64,000 bases of DNA from the NCBI RefSeq assembly GCF_964355755.1, contig NC_092674.1, positions 29,438,001-29,502,000 of the forward strand, written 5' to 3'. Both the position numbers and the translations under genes were made by a program. The notes below the pieces were generated by a model that saw only the letters and a list, made by a program, of their open reading frames with translations, had not been told where the DNA came from and searched no databases. The DNA comes from Antedon mediterranea (taxonomy: Eukaryota; Echinodermata; Crinoidea; Comatulida; Antedonidae). Below, piece after piece: positions 55,007 through 64,000 of this stretch (position 1 is the stretch's first letter; every line of letters begins with the position of its first letter).

Positions 55007-55105
55007 ATGGGGTATCTACAAGAAGTATGGGCTGTTCGACGTTTCTTAATCTTATATCTAACTCCAGTTCTGTTTTCTCCGATTCCAATATGCATCCAAA
55101 GCTCG
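55007..55105 (+). CDS. SLC13: SLC13 exon 1: first membrane helix
   Basis: ATG at 55007 opens [20 protein letters not shown] then [13 protein letters not shown]. An upstream in-frame stretch has no ATG. Donor gtaagt, phase 0. Confidence 0.85.
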
Positions 55106-58100
55106 GTAAGTTAGTAAAGACTTATATAAATAGATACGAACTACAATGTTGTATTTGGCTAGACAGTGTAGTACCTTTGGATGATAATTTTGAATATAGA
55201 TCTTATTTCTGGGAAAACGTACTTGTAACTCCGGTGTAACAGTTACCTTTATGGTGGAGGACTAAACTATGCCCTAATTTCCACCAGCTGGACCTTGTTG
55301 TTACCCACCCTTATTTGATAGAATACTGTCATAAAATAAGACCTAGTCTGAAGGAGACTACCTCATGAAAGTGCATACGGTCGGTGACTGTGACTACTGC
55401 AGATTATTAAACTTGTATATTTTCCAAACACAATCAATAATGTGGACTCTTCTTAGAAATATTGTATTTTATTTTTCTAGAAATTATTGGTACCGTACGT
55501 ATATTAGTAGGGCAGATTCCAAATAGGCCTACTTTTGAACGGCCGGTTCAGGAAAATAACGCATTGTTTAAGTAAAACTGATGCACAGTGTATATTCTGT
55601 TTATTTGTATTGACCCGCATAATCTTCTTCAAACGAGCAAATCTTTAAGTCATTATAGTTATCTTGCCAAGGGTATATGTGTCGGTGTCACTCAGCTCTA
55701 AGCCCATTTGTTCCTAGCTGCCACCATTTTGTGTCATCATAATCATTTTTTTTCTTATCTATATATTTATATGAGGGTCAAAGTTTTATTTTAAACTGCG
55801 GTCATTCCATGCCATCTTGGACTATGTATTTTTGTATTCTTATGGCTAATAAAGAAATGAAAATATTAAATCATGCAGAGAGAAAAATTTTGTTTATGAA
55901 AAACAAAATATATTTTTTCCTTTTCTGTTTCAGGAGGCATACACAGCGTATGTCATTATCATTATGGCAGTGTATTGGTGTACAGAAGCGATGCCATTGG
56001 CTGCTACGTCTTTCCTACCTATTATAATGTTCCCTCTTTTTGGCGTACTGCCTTCGAGCACTGTATGCGCGCAATATCTGAAAGACCTTAACTTTTTGTT
56101 TTTCGGGGGACTACTGGTTGCTGTTGCAGTGGAGCACACAAATCTACACAAACGAATTGCATTGAGAGTACTTTTGTTCATGGGGTCTAAACCAAAGTGG
56201 TAAGTGTGGCGATAGACGAGGTATGCGCCGCCGAAATGTGTTATAGTGATTTTATTATTATTATTTATTCAGGCAAAAGGTTTCTTGGGCTCAACGCAAT
56301 TACGTAGACCGTTGTATGTAAAGCTTGGTTCCCACTAGAACGTAACGCAAGGACGTAAACACAACGCAAGCGTTTTAACCAATGACAAGCGAAGTTATAG
56401 ACAGTTAGCAATCACAAGCGAATAAGCCATCGCTTGTGATTGGTCAATTCACTTGCGTTGCGTTACGTCCTTGTGTTGCGTCGCTAGTGGGAACCACGCT
56501 TAATTTGACTGACAGTCGCGACGCGAAGCATCATCCGAACGAAACAAGCTTAAGAGTTTAGACCATTGCATTGAATAGGGGTACACATGCGTTTGCTATG
56601 TTTTTATTGAATAAAGACGTACACAACATCTTTTCAATCCACTTAATTCACCACTGCACTCTACACCATGTTGACGGGCGTCAAATTATGTGTTCGCTTA
56701 TATTTTAATAACAATTTTGTTTGTAAAATTCTAGGTTAATGTTGGGCTTCATGATAACAACAGCATTTTTATCGATGTGGGTTAGCAACACTGCAACTAC
56801 TGCCATGATGGTACCGATCGTACAAGCTGTCATCGATCAAATTAAAAAGGTACAATTAACTTTTAAAATTCAGGCCCGTATGCAGCATTTATAATGGGGG
56901 GGTGCGAGCGAAGCGAGCAACAATGGCTGGGGGCCAGGGGGCCGCCAAGGGCCCCCGGTCAGTTATTTGACGTTATTGACGTTCTAAAGACTGATTTAAG
57001 ACTCTCTGTTGTGGCTTGGGCTAGTTGAACGATGGACACCAGAACTTAACGCTTTCATGATGAGGCCAACTCAGCAGGGGTGGCGCCAGGATCTTCCCGA
57101 CGCGGGGGCTACATTCCCCGACGAGGGGGCTATGCGAGCGAAGCGAGCATCACTAGGCTGAGGGCCAGGGGGCCGCCAAGGGCCCCCGGTGGGGGCCGCC
57201 AAGGGCCCCCGGTGGGGGTCGCCAAGGGCCCCCTGTGGGGGTCCAGTGGGCGAAGCCCCCGGAAGCAACGCGTTCTAGCGTCATTTGAGGTCTTTTTAAT
57301 CAGATTTAGGGTAGCCATTTTTTCCATTTTTTATAATGCATAAATAAAATACTGCGTGCAAAAAAACGATGCGCGATGACTGTTTCAATCCATATTTTTC
57401 AATTTAAAAAATAAAAGTTCAAAGAAAATTTAGAAAAATAGAGTTGGAGGTCCCGGAAATTGGACTTATTATACTTCAAAACATGAACAAAAATATATAA
57501 GTCCCTATCATGGGTTGTGACTGAGCTAAGAAATGTTTGAAAAATAGAGATGTTAGGTCCCGGAAAATGTACTTCTTGTTCTTCGAAATATGACCAGCTT
57601 TATTGTTGGGGCTGAGCTAAGAAAATGTTTAAAACTAGAGCTGCAGGTCTTCTGAAAAAATTGCATTTTATACTTTGGAAACATCAGGCCTAGAGGCTTA
57701 AAAAACGCAAGCGTAGACCTTTTTCAGTCGGGGAAATAAGTTTATTCCTCCCAGGTGTATGCATGCGTACCATCTGGACTTCCGAGGTGTGAGAAATTCA
57801 TGACATACAGGATATTGAAAATGTAATAACTATAGCTAATGTTGGCTAAGCGAAAATGGCATGTTTTTTTGTTTAGTAATGGATTAAAAATTTATTTTAG
57901 GTGCCCCACGGTACAGAAGGTTACTTGTAAATTAAAAAATTGGTGAACAAACGAACAATTAACATAATTCGTTTTTGCTGTAGTGTAGCGTACGTCGACG
58001 CAGTACACGACGTAACCGTCGGTAAACTTCGCCTGGAAAATAACACATTACACATTTTTGTCCCTGGATGAAACTTGATATCACGCGTCTCGACCCAACG

Positions 58101-61100
58101 TTGAATGATTCGTACAAAGGGATACCGCCAGACAAGTGCGTACCTAGCTAATGTTTAGTAGTAAGTTAGATCCCCGCTGGCAATAATGAATGCATAAAAG
58201 TGCATAATATCACTCTGACGAACTCTCACGGTCAATGGAACGTCGTGGTTTTCTAGGCGCTGAAGCTATAGGAAGTGAACGCGAACGTTTTTTACTGTAT
58301 ATTATATTAATATTCCCCGACAAACAGTACCCGTGTGTCTGTATTTCCAGACACGTCTTTACCGCCGGTTAAGTTGTCTGTATTTCTCCAGCAAACACTT
58401 TACCGCGTACCGCGTACATGAAGCGCTAAGCTATTGCTTGTCGTCACATGATCGACTGCGCATGTTTTACATCGAGTTTGTAGTCAGTTCATATTCCGTA
58501 ATTTAATTACCGGTATTTTTTCCTTTTATATTAGCATATTTTTGTTTGTATACCATTGATAATGTAAATTTTGTATATATATAATGATATTGTCTTTAGT
58601 TAAACAAGACAAGAAAAAATAACAACCGAGGAAATAGTGGACCTTTTGGGACTTGGGGGGGTGCGTCTGCACCCAACGCACCCCCCCCTGGATACGGGCC
58701 TGAAATTAGGCCATACGTAAAAGCGAACAATCTCATCAGTACGACGGGTTTCCATGCACTTATGCATTCGTACGAATCATATATTATGTATGCATTTTGT
58801 TCAAATCAATACAATTATTTATTGACTCCCATCATACGTTACAGTATTGTCATAGAAAACAAATAACAAACAGCACAGAACGAAAACAAATTAAAATGTT
58901 TACACCAAAAAAAAATACGTTATGCATAAATATCGTTTTCGATTTGCGCTTATAAATTCACCTATAAAAAACGTTTTTTAAGACAATTATTTTGTTAATT
59001 AAAGTATGCCATGGATATTTTCTACCGATCATAGTTGCAATTACAGTATTCCATTTTCTTCCTCCATTCGGTTGGATCTGCAGATAAGTCAGAGTTTCAA
59101 ATTGTATTATCTCCCTGTATAATAGTTTCGATAAAGGTTCACGTAAAACATGGTTCCCACTAAAGCGTGGTTCCCACTCTAAAACGCAACGCAGCGACGT
59201 ATTGACGCAAAGTGATGTGTTGCGTAATCACAAGTGGGAACTGACGACGCAATAGTGCTGCAAACATCGTAGGTTTGATTTCATGCAGGCGGGGGAAAAC
59301 CCAATGATTGGAAGGGCATTTTCTTTCTTTGCGTAGATTACGTTACGTTGCGTCGCTAGTGGGAACCAAGCGTTAGTTCCCACACAAGAACGTAACGCAA
59401 CTTAAGTGATTTTACCAATCACAAACGATGGATTATTCAAACAGTCGCGTGTGATTGGTCAACTCGCTTGCGTTGCGTCTCCATAGTTTAATAGTTTAAT
59501 CATTTGACCAATCATGACGCGATGGATACGAACTAGCATTGCGTCCACTCGTTACGTTGAATTTTTCAAGGGAACCAAGCTTTACATTATCCATTACTTA
59601 TCAGAAAAGAAAATGAGAAAAAAAACACCAATTATTAAAGAGTAATTGTAAATATATAACTTAAAGTTTATCGCTGTTATTAAAATTGATGTGTTATCCA
59701 TAACGGAGGCCGTCTAAAAAAACGGTGCTATACTTCTATAGCTACTAATAACTTGACCTTTGACTGTGTTTGTAGCATCAATTACCATCATTTTATTCTA
59801 TATAGAACGATGCTACCAATTATATAGAGTTAAACGCATTGGAAAATAACGCAGTTGAAGAAGAAAAAGAACCAAGGTTAGTGTGGTAAAGATACCATGA
59901 AATATAATTATATTATCTTAGTAGTTGAAATAAAGACTTGAACTTTCAACCTAGTGATCATGCACCCTGGTGGTAGGCCTACTACGCACATTAAACTTTT
60001 ATTTCTTGGAATTTTAATATAAAATTCCATGTAATTTTGCTAATAAATTGAAACACTTTAACAGTTGTCAGTTGATGTATGAGGGTTAATATGAGTTGAT
60101 GATCTCTTAAATGAACATCATTTATCATTAGTTAACAGGTTTATCTCTTTCAAAGAATGTTTTTTATTGCTTAAAAATATGAAGGAATAAATGTTAAAGA
60201 TAGAAAACCATTAAAATTGCCGTATTTGTTGAAGTGATTATTCGGTGTGAATGATACGCTTGGCTGGTTCGTCTTAATCGAAGTCGGCCAATCACAAGAC
60301 GTTTTGATTTGCGATCTGATTGGTCAAATGTTTTTTAATACTACAGGAGTGGACCCAGTGGTATGGGGTACCGGTAGAGGCGATTTGATTTTGAAATTAA
60401 TAACTACAAATACAACAGCATTTTTGTCTGTTTAATCAAAGACATGTCTATAATCTAACACTGTAGGTACACCGAACACAAGCAACATGGTATCAGAAAA
60501 AATGAATGGTTAACCAGGATGAACAAAGGCCTATTAATCTGCGTACCGTACGCCGCCAATATCGGTGGAACAGCTACAATTACAGGCACGGCACCAAACC
60601 TAGTCGCTAGCAACCTAGCGTCAACGTAGGTTGAAATGTCTTTACCGTTTACAGTAGACTTGCCTCAAGTCTCTGGTTATTTTGAGGCTTTTTTAATGTT
60701 TGTCTGAAACAGGAGTTCAAGTAGTACACGTATGAAACGCCATATGTGCAATAAAATAAGTAATATTAAGTAAATACTCCGACTGGAACCCAGACTACGT
60801 TTACATCTACGAACAGAAGACGGCGCCATTCAATTCTCTATGATTTACCATTACTGTACTTATGACAAAATGGCGCCGTGTGAATATATCCTTATCTAAT
60901 CTTAGGCCTAAGAAACGATAGTCGTATTTAAGACTAACCTGTTATTTCCACGGACAAACACGATAAATATTTGCAATAATTGTTGTTTTAATGTTTAATA
61001 GAGATAACGAAATATAATCGAAAACCGTTTTCTTTACTTGGTTATTGTTTTTTTAAATATTATATTTAGTGATTATGGTTCAGTGGCGGGAGTAAACTTT

Positions 61101-63924
61101 TTGACGTGGATGTTATTTGCAATACCCAGTATGATTGTCTGTCTGTTCTTTGCCTGGATTTGGTTGCAGTACATGTTTTTGGGATGCAGGTATTTACTGG
61201 TAACAACAGTACGTCTGTGGAAGTGATTTTACCCGTGAAAATTGGATTTACCCTTTAATGTATATCTTATTAGTTCCAATTTCAATTTTAGTACAGCCCT
61301 TTCCGCTCTCCCCAGCCCACGATTTGTCCCCATCCCCCATCCATTTTTTCTGGTGTGTTTTCAATTCAAATCATCAGTATAAACATTGATATCTTGAGAC
61401 TTAGCAGAACAATATTTTAATTTTAGTTGCAAGTTTTGGCGGTGTAGTTGTCTTCACAAACAGGAGCACGACCAAATTGACACCACCAACGAAGAGTCTG
61501 TTACAGCCGTACTCAGGCAACAGTATAATGCGCTTGGGAAAGTGAGGTAAGTCTAAAAAACCATTCAAAGAATCGGCCTAAAATCAATAGTACTAACTCA
61601 AACACGCGACTGGGTCAGCCACATGTATATTATGGCCTTGTTAAAATTACATTTTTTGTTTTTAATTAAATTCCTTTTTCAGTTTTGCAGAAAAAGCTGT
61701 TTTGTTCCATTTTGTCATTCTGTTGCTGCTTTGGATAACACGTGATCCCAAATTTATTCCCGGTTGGTCAGTTTGGTTTAAAGAAAAGTAAGTACGACAC
61801 GTGACACTCTTAACTTACCAACGATAATTTCCGATCTTAAAATGTACCCTATCTATCTATCTTGCTAAATATTTGTTCTTTTTTCGTTTTAGGTATGTTA
61901 CTGATTCAACGTGTGCGATGCTCATCTCAGTCAGCTTGTTCATGTTTCCAGTAGAACCGCCGGGTTGGACGTGCCGCAGACCGACAACAAAAAGTATGAT
62001 AGGATAATCAAACCATGTAATAAGTCTAGTCGTCACGTCCATATGCAGCTACTGTATACGTATTTTAGCCATAGTATATCTAATCCCATGCGTAGAGAGG
62101 ATTTGGAAGATTGAAACATGATTACGCATGCGTACAAGCTGACGCTTTCGATTCGCGTCCGTGAATAAATTAGCTTAGTTGAAAATTGAGAGTGTTTGTT
62201 CCAGGTTACAGTAGTTTTAAATATATATATTTTTACACCAGCCGTTATCACAGTTAGGTGCTGGGTACGTGCGTAGGATGGCTGCATTCCACCTTTTGGC
62301 TCCCCTAAGTGTGCCTCCTTAGTAGGCCTAATGGCTTATCAGTGACCTTTCACGTGTGTGTTTTGTTTAGAATCTTCTTCACCTGCAGAAGCAGCATCCA
62401 CCACCACAAATGACTGTGGTTCAATCTTAACATGGCCAGCTGTCCACCAGAAGATGGCATGGAACGTCATCATCCTGCTTGGTGGAGGCTTCGCAATGGC
62501 TGAAGCTTGTAAGGTTGTTACAAAACATATCTGTTTTTATTAACTAGAGCTTGGTTCCCACTAGAACGTAACGCAAGTAAGTGATTTGACCATGTACCCA
62601 TAACAAGGAATGAATTATTCGAACAGTGGCTTGTCATTGGTCATCACGCTTGCGTTACGTCGTTGTGTTGCGTCCTAGAGTGGGAACAAAGCATTAGACG
62701 CAACGCAACGACGTAGGCACAACGCAAATGAGTTGACCAATCACAGAGTTTGGATGATGATCCATCTCGTCATGATTGGTCAAATTACTGCTTGCGGCGT
62801 CGTGCTAATGATCTTGCGTTTCGCCAAGTCGCTTTTCTAAACGACAAGTGTCACAAAGCGTGACAATGCGACAATCATTGCAAGTGGGCGACATAAATAA
62901 CTTCTTGAATTCTGTTTGCAATTTTAAGTTTGATCTTGTTATAATCAGTATTATTCTTTTATATCATTAAAAAGAAAATGGTTCGATATCACATTTTTGT
63001 GTAAACATCCTGTATAGGCCCATCGCACCCCCAAGATCCCCACGATAAGGGCGTATAGGCCCATTATCTTCAAGATCACCCAAGATAGATACAACAAGTA
63101 CCCAAATCCAGCTAGCTCTGTATTAAAGGCCAGGTGCGGGCAAAAAATTTCTATTGATCATACATTCCAATAATTATCGATCTATAGTTTCCCCTATGTT
63201 TCATAATTTTTTGGGATTTTATTTGTGTTACAGGAGCTTGTTGAAAATTAGCACTTTCATATCAGTGGGGGGATAGTTCAAATTACACAGTAAAATCTAT
63301 ATTCTTTTGTACACAAATTTTAAAAATAGAGAGGCATTTTAAAAAGCTATGAAAAATAAACGGTGTGGTAAAAAATGTTATCAGATGACTAAATATAGGT
63401 AATATAACTTGAATTTTACATTTCTGGTATTTTTATTCAACTTCAGAATTTTATTTTCATGCTATAGCAAAAATTATCCACCGTATATCCACCATCTTTT
63501 TTCACCTTCTAGGGAGTCACCAGACATGTTATTACATTATGTTAACTACCTAACTACTGAAATAAAGTCTTCCTGTTTTTTTTGGCAGAATTTTGCCAAA
63601 TTTTGTATTTGACCATATTAGGGGAAATTCATGGTTTTTCGTCTTGATTTCTGTTACAAATATTTGATTTATGTACAATTAACCAGATATTATATTTCAA
63701 ATTCATGCCTGTACCTGAGCTTTAAAGTTTAATGATAATTTCGTGGTGGTTTTTTTGCGCAGGAATCTGGACTATCGAAGTGGATCGGAATCCAACTGTC
63801 TAGCCTGGATCAAGTGCCGCCTGCCATTCTCCTCTTCGCCATCACCATTCTCATTGCGTTTCTCACTGAGTTCACAAGCAATACGTCAACTGCTAATATA
63901 TTTCTTCCATTGATGGCTGAATTA
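55007..63924 (+). CDS. SLC13: SLC13-family sodium/carboxylate cotransporter, 3'-partial
   Basis: Plasma-membrane Na+-coupled carrier for dicarboxylates or citrate (SLC13A2/3/5 clade). Exons: 55007-55105, 55934-56199, 56735-56849, 59806-59876, 60467-60625, 61070-61189, 61427-61546, 61683-61787, 61893-61993, 62371-62513, 63763-63924. They give 487 residues of an expected 560-600, all in frame; the end lies beyond the window. [20 protein letters not shown] starts helix 1. The first SNT motif ([10 protein letters not shown], 139-141) and second (FTSNTSTAN, 472-474) form the Na+/substrate sites. [23 protein letters not shown] and [18 protein letters not shown] are family blocks. A hydrophilic loop ([16 protein letters not shown]) splits the two halves as usual. 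Which paralogue and which substrate cannot be told from sequence. Confidence 0.95.
55106..55933 (+). other. SLC13 intron 1
   Basis: 828 nt, no repeat or exon recognised. Confidence 0.6.
55934..56199 (+). CDS. SLC13: SLC13 exon 2
   Basis: Codes [20 protein letters not shown] then [20 protein letters not shown] and [30 protein letters not shown]...FP..G matches the family. Phase 2 out. Confidence 0.96.
56322..56501. mobile_element. Family B MITE copy
   Basis: aagcttggttcccactagaa to ctagtgggaaccacgcttaa. Central gaccaatgacaag / cttgtgattggtca inverted pair. Nearly full-length. Confidence 0.9.
56735..56849 (+). CDS. SLC13: SLC13 exon 3: first SNT motif
   Basis: Codes [20 protein letters not shown] then [21 protein letters not shown] is the sodium-binding clamshell motif. 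Phase 2 in, phase 0 out. Confidence 0.96.
56871..58702. mobile_element. 1.8-kb DNA element with caggcccgtat ends
   Basis: Ends caggcccgtatgcag and ctggatacgggcctg are inverted; direct repeat aaatt on both sides (56866-56870, 58703-58707). Inside: two gcgagcgaagcgagc motifs, tandem gccaagggcccccggtgggg units (57175-57240) and poly-G/C inverted stretches near the right end. No transposase frame. Superfamily unknown; CAG...CTG ends with a 5-bp duplication are compatible with a hAT-like element but not proof. Confidence 0.75.
59152..59583. mobile_element. two family B MITEs in tandem
   Basis: First copy ggttcccactctaaaacgca to tcgctagtgggaaccaagcg (about 59168-59374); second from gttcccacacaagaacgtaa to caagggaaccaagctt. 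Both keep gaccaatca-type boxes in the middle. Confidence 0.85.
59806..59876 (+). CDS. SLC13: SLC13 exon 4: cytosolic loop
   Basis: Codes [20 protein letters not shown] then KEPR. Variable acidic loop of the family; identity rests on phase and position. Donor gttagt. Confidence 0.7.
60467..60625 (+). CDS. SLC13: SLC13 exon 5: [11 protein letters not shown] block
   Basis: Codes [20 protein letters not shown] then [30 protein letters not shown] is strongly conserved in SLC13A2/3/5. Confidence 0.96.
61070..61189 (+). CDS. SLC13: SLC13 exon 6: membrane helix
   Basis: Codes [20 protein letters not shown] then [27 protein letters not shown] is the family signature. Phase 2 at both ends. Confidence 0.95.
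61427..61546 (+). CDS. SLC13: SLC13 exon 7: intracellular loop
   Basis: Codes [20 protein letters not shown] then [23 protein letters not shown].. matches the loop before the next helix. Phase 2 at both ends. Confidence 0.88.
61683..61787 (+). CDS. SLC13: SLC13 exon 8: membrane helix
   Basis: Codes [20 protein letters not shown] then [23 protein letters not shown]......W..R.P.F.PGW matches closely. Confidence 0.96.
61893..61993 (+). CDS. SLC13: SLC13 exon 9: membrane helix
   Basis: Codes [20 protein letters not shown] then [17 protein letters not shown]...A......LF..P..PP is a family block. Phase 1 out; donor gtatga. Confidence 0.93.
61994..62370 (+). other. SLC13 intron 9
   Basis: 377 nt. 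No repeat or other exon recognised; two open frames on the minus strand here have no coding character. Confidence 0.55.
62371..62513 (+). CDS. SLC13: SLC13 exon 10: GGGFA block
   Basis: Codes [20 protein letters not shown] then [14 protein letters not shown]...LLGGGFA.A..C matches the substrate-region helix of the family. Phase 0 out; donor gttgtt is weak. Confidence 0.95.
62514..63762 (+). other. SLC13 intron 10
   Basis: Contains a tandem pair of family B MITEs (62547-62830). The remainder is AT-rich with no exon seen. Confidence 0.6.
62547..62830. mobile_element. Family B MITE, full copy plus partial copy
   Basis: Full copy gagcttggttcccactagaa to gtcctagagtgggaacaaag (about 62547-62693), then gacgcaacgcaacgacgtag with gaccaatcacag / gattggtcaaat, missing its right end. 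Confidence 0.82.
63763..63924 (+). CDS. SLC13: SLC13 exon 11: second SNT motif (last exon in window)
   Basis: Codes [20 protein letters not shown] then [26 protein letters not shown] and LTE..SNT.T..I.LP are family blocks. Donor gtaagt at 63925, so at least one more exon lies outside. Confidence 0.96.
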
Positions 63925-64000
63925 GTAAGTGTGATTTTAATGTGTTAATAAGGTTTATCGCAAATAGCGTACGCAACGCATGATGGGAAGGGTTTGGGAG

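Larger units (their letters stand above)
56850..59805 (+). other. SLC13 intron 3, transposon-rich
   Basis: 2,956 nt. Holds the 1.8-kb GC-rich-ended element (56871-58702) and a tandem pair of family B MITEs (59152-59583). The remaining 450 nt is AT-rich. Confidence 0.7.

Noticed and set aside
57071-57343. Gly/Pro-rich open frames on both strands
   Set aside because: Products of the tandem GC-rich units inside a transposable element; low complexity with no start context.
60247-60435. 62-codon plus-strand frame in SLC13 intron 4
   Set aside because: No splice sites fit and no match to the SLC13 loop; phases join 59876 directly to 60467.

Overview
This is eukaryotic nuclear DNA: AT-rich and intron-rich, with spliceosomal GT-AG introns, tRNA-derived SINEs and many short inverted-repeat DNA elements. 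The genes (one LMO7/LIMCH1-type gene with both PDZ and LIM domains, SREBP, COMMD8, an FGF-like gene with the usual FGF exon shape, and a SLC13 carrier) fit an invertebrate deuterostome, most likely an echinoderm or relative. The species is an inference; no ribosomal or mitochondrial marker is present. Exons were rebuilt by hand from open frames, GT-AG borders and phase bookkeeping. All joins listed for LMO7, SREBF, COMMD8 and SLC13 keep frame.

Layout. (1) 1-35.2 kb, plus strand: an LMO7/LIMCH1-like scaffold whose 5' end lies before the window. It encodes about 1,491 residues in 23 exons, in the order end of CH domain, acidic/basic linker, PDZ, long charged coiled coil, C-terminal LIM. Stop at 33322. 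(2) 35.49-42.69 kb, plus: a complete SREBP gene, 15 coding exons, 1,089 aa, with acidic/Gln-rich activation region, bHLH-ZIP with the diagnostic tyrosine, two membrane segments around a luminal loop with an RxxL site-1 protease motif, and the regulatory domain. (3) 44.53-46.78 kb, plus: complete COMMD8, 5 exons, 186 aa. Two TCACGTGA palindromes lie just before its ATG. (4) 53.55-49.45 kb, minus: first and last coding exons of a small secreted protein that I read as a divergent FGF. The middle exon is not securely placed. A TATA box sits in front of it. (5) 55.0 kb to the window end, plus: a SLC13 sodium/di- or tricarboxylate cotransporter, 11 exons, 487 residues, cut by the window edge after the second SNT motif.

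The space between exons is full of repeats. Two MITE families dominate. Family A (TIR like agctctgtctacactatcaa) has 13 copies between 7 and 47.4 kb and none beyond. Most copies carry one to four perfect CArG boxes, CC(A/T)6GG. Family B (TIR like aagcttggttcccacta) lies mostly beyond 51 kb and carries paired inverted CCAAT boxes; one copy has amplified into six 77-bp units. A SINE has jumped into a family A copy and split a CArG box. Other elements include a 506-bp and a 686-bp TIR element and an 1.8-kb element with GC-rich hairpins, a 52/98-bp minisatellite that runs up to the acceptor of the PDZ exon, and tandem duplications of two real 3' splice sites.

The genes are not an operon. LMO7-type proteins link actin, junctions and the nucleus, SREBP controls sterol and lipid genes, COMMD8 works in COMMD/CCDC22/CCDC93 endosomal complexes, and SLC13 imports carboxylates. 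LMO7/LIMCH1 next to a COMMD gene may be old linkage: LIMCH1 and COMMD8 share human 4p, and LMO7 and COMMD6 share 13q22.
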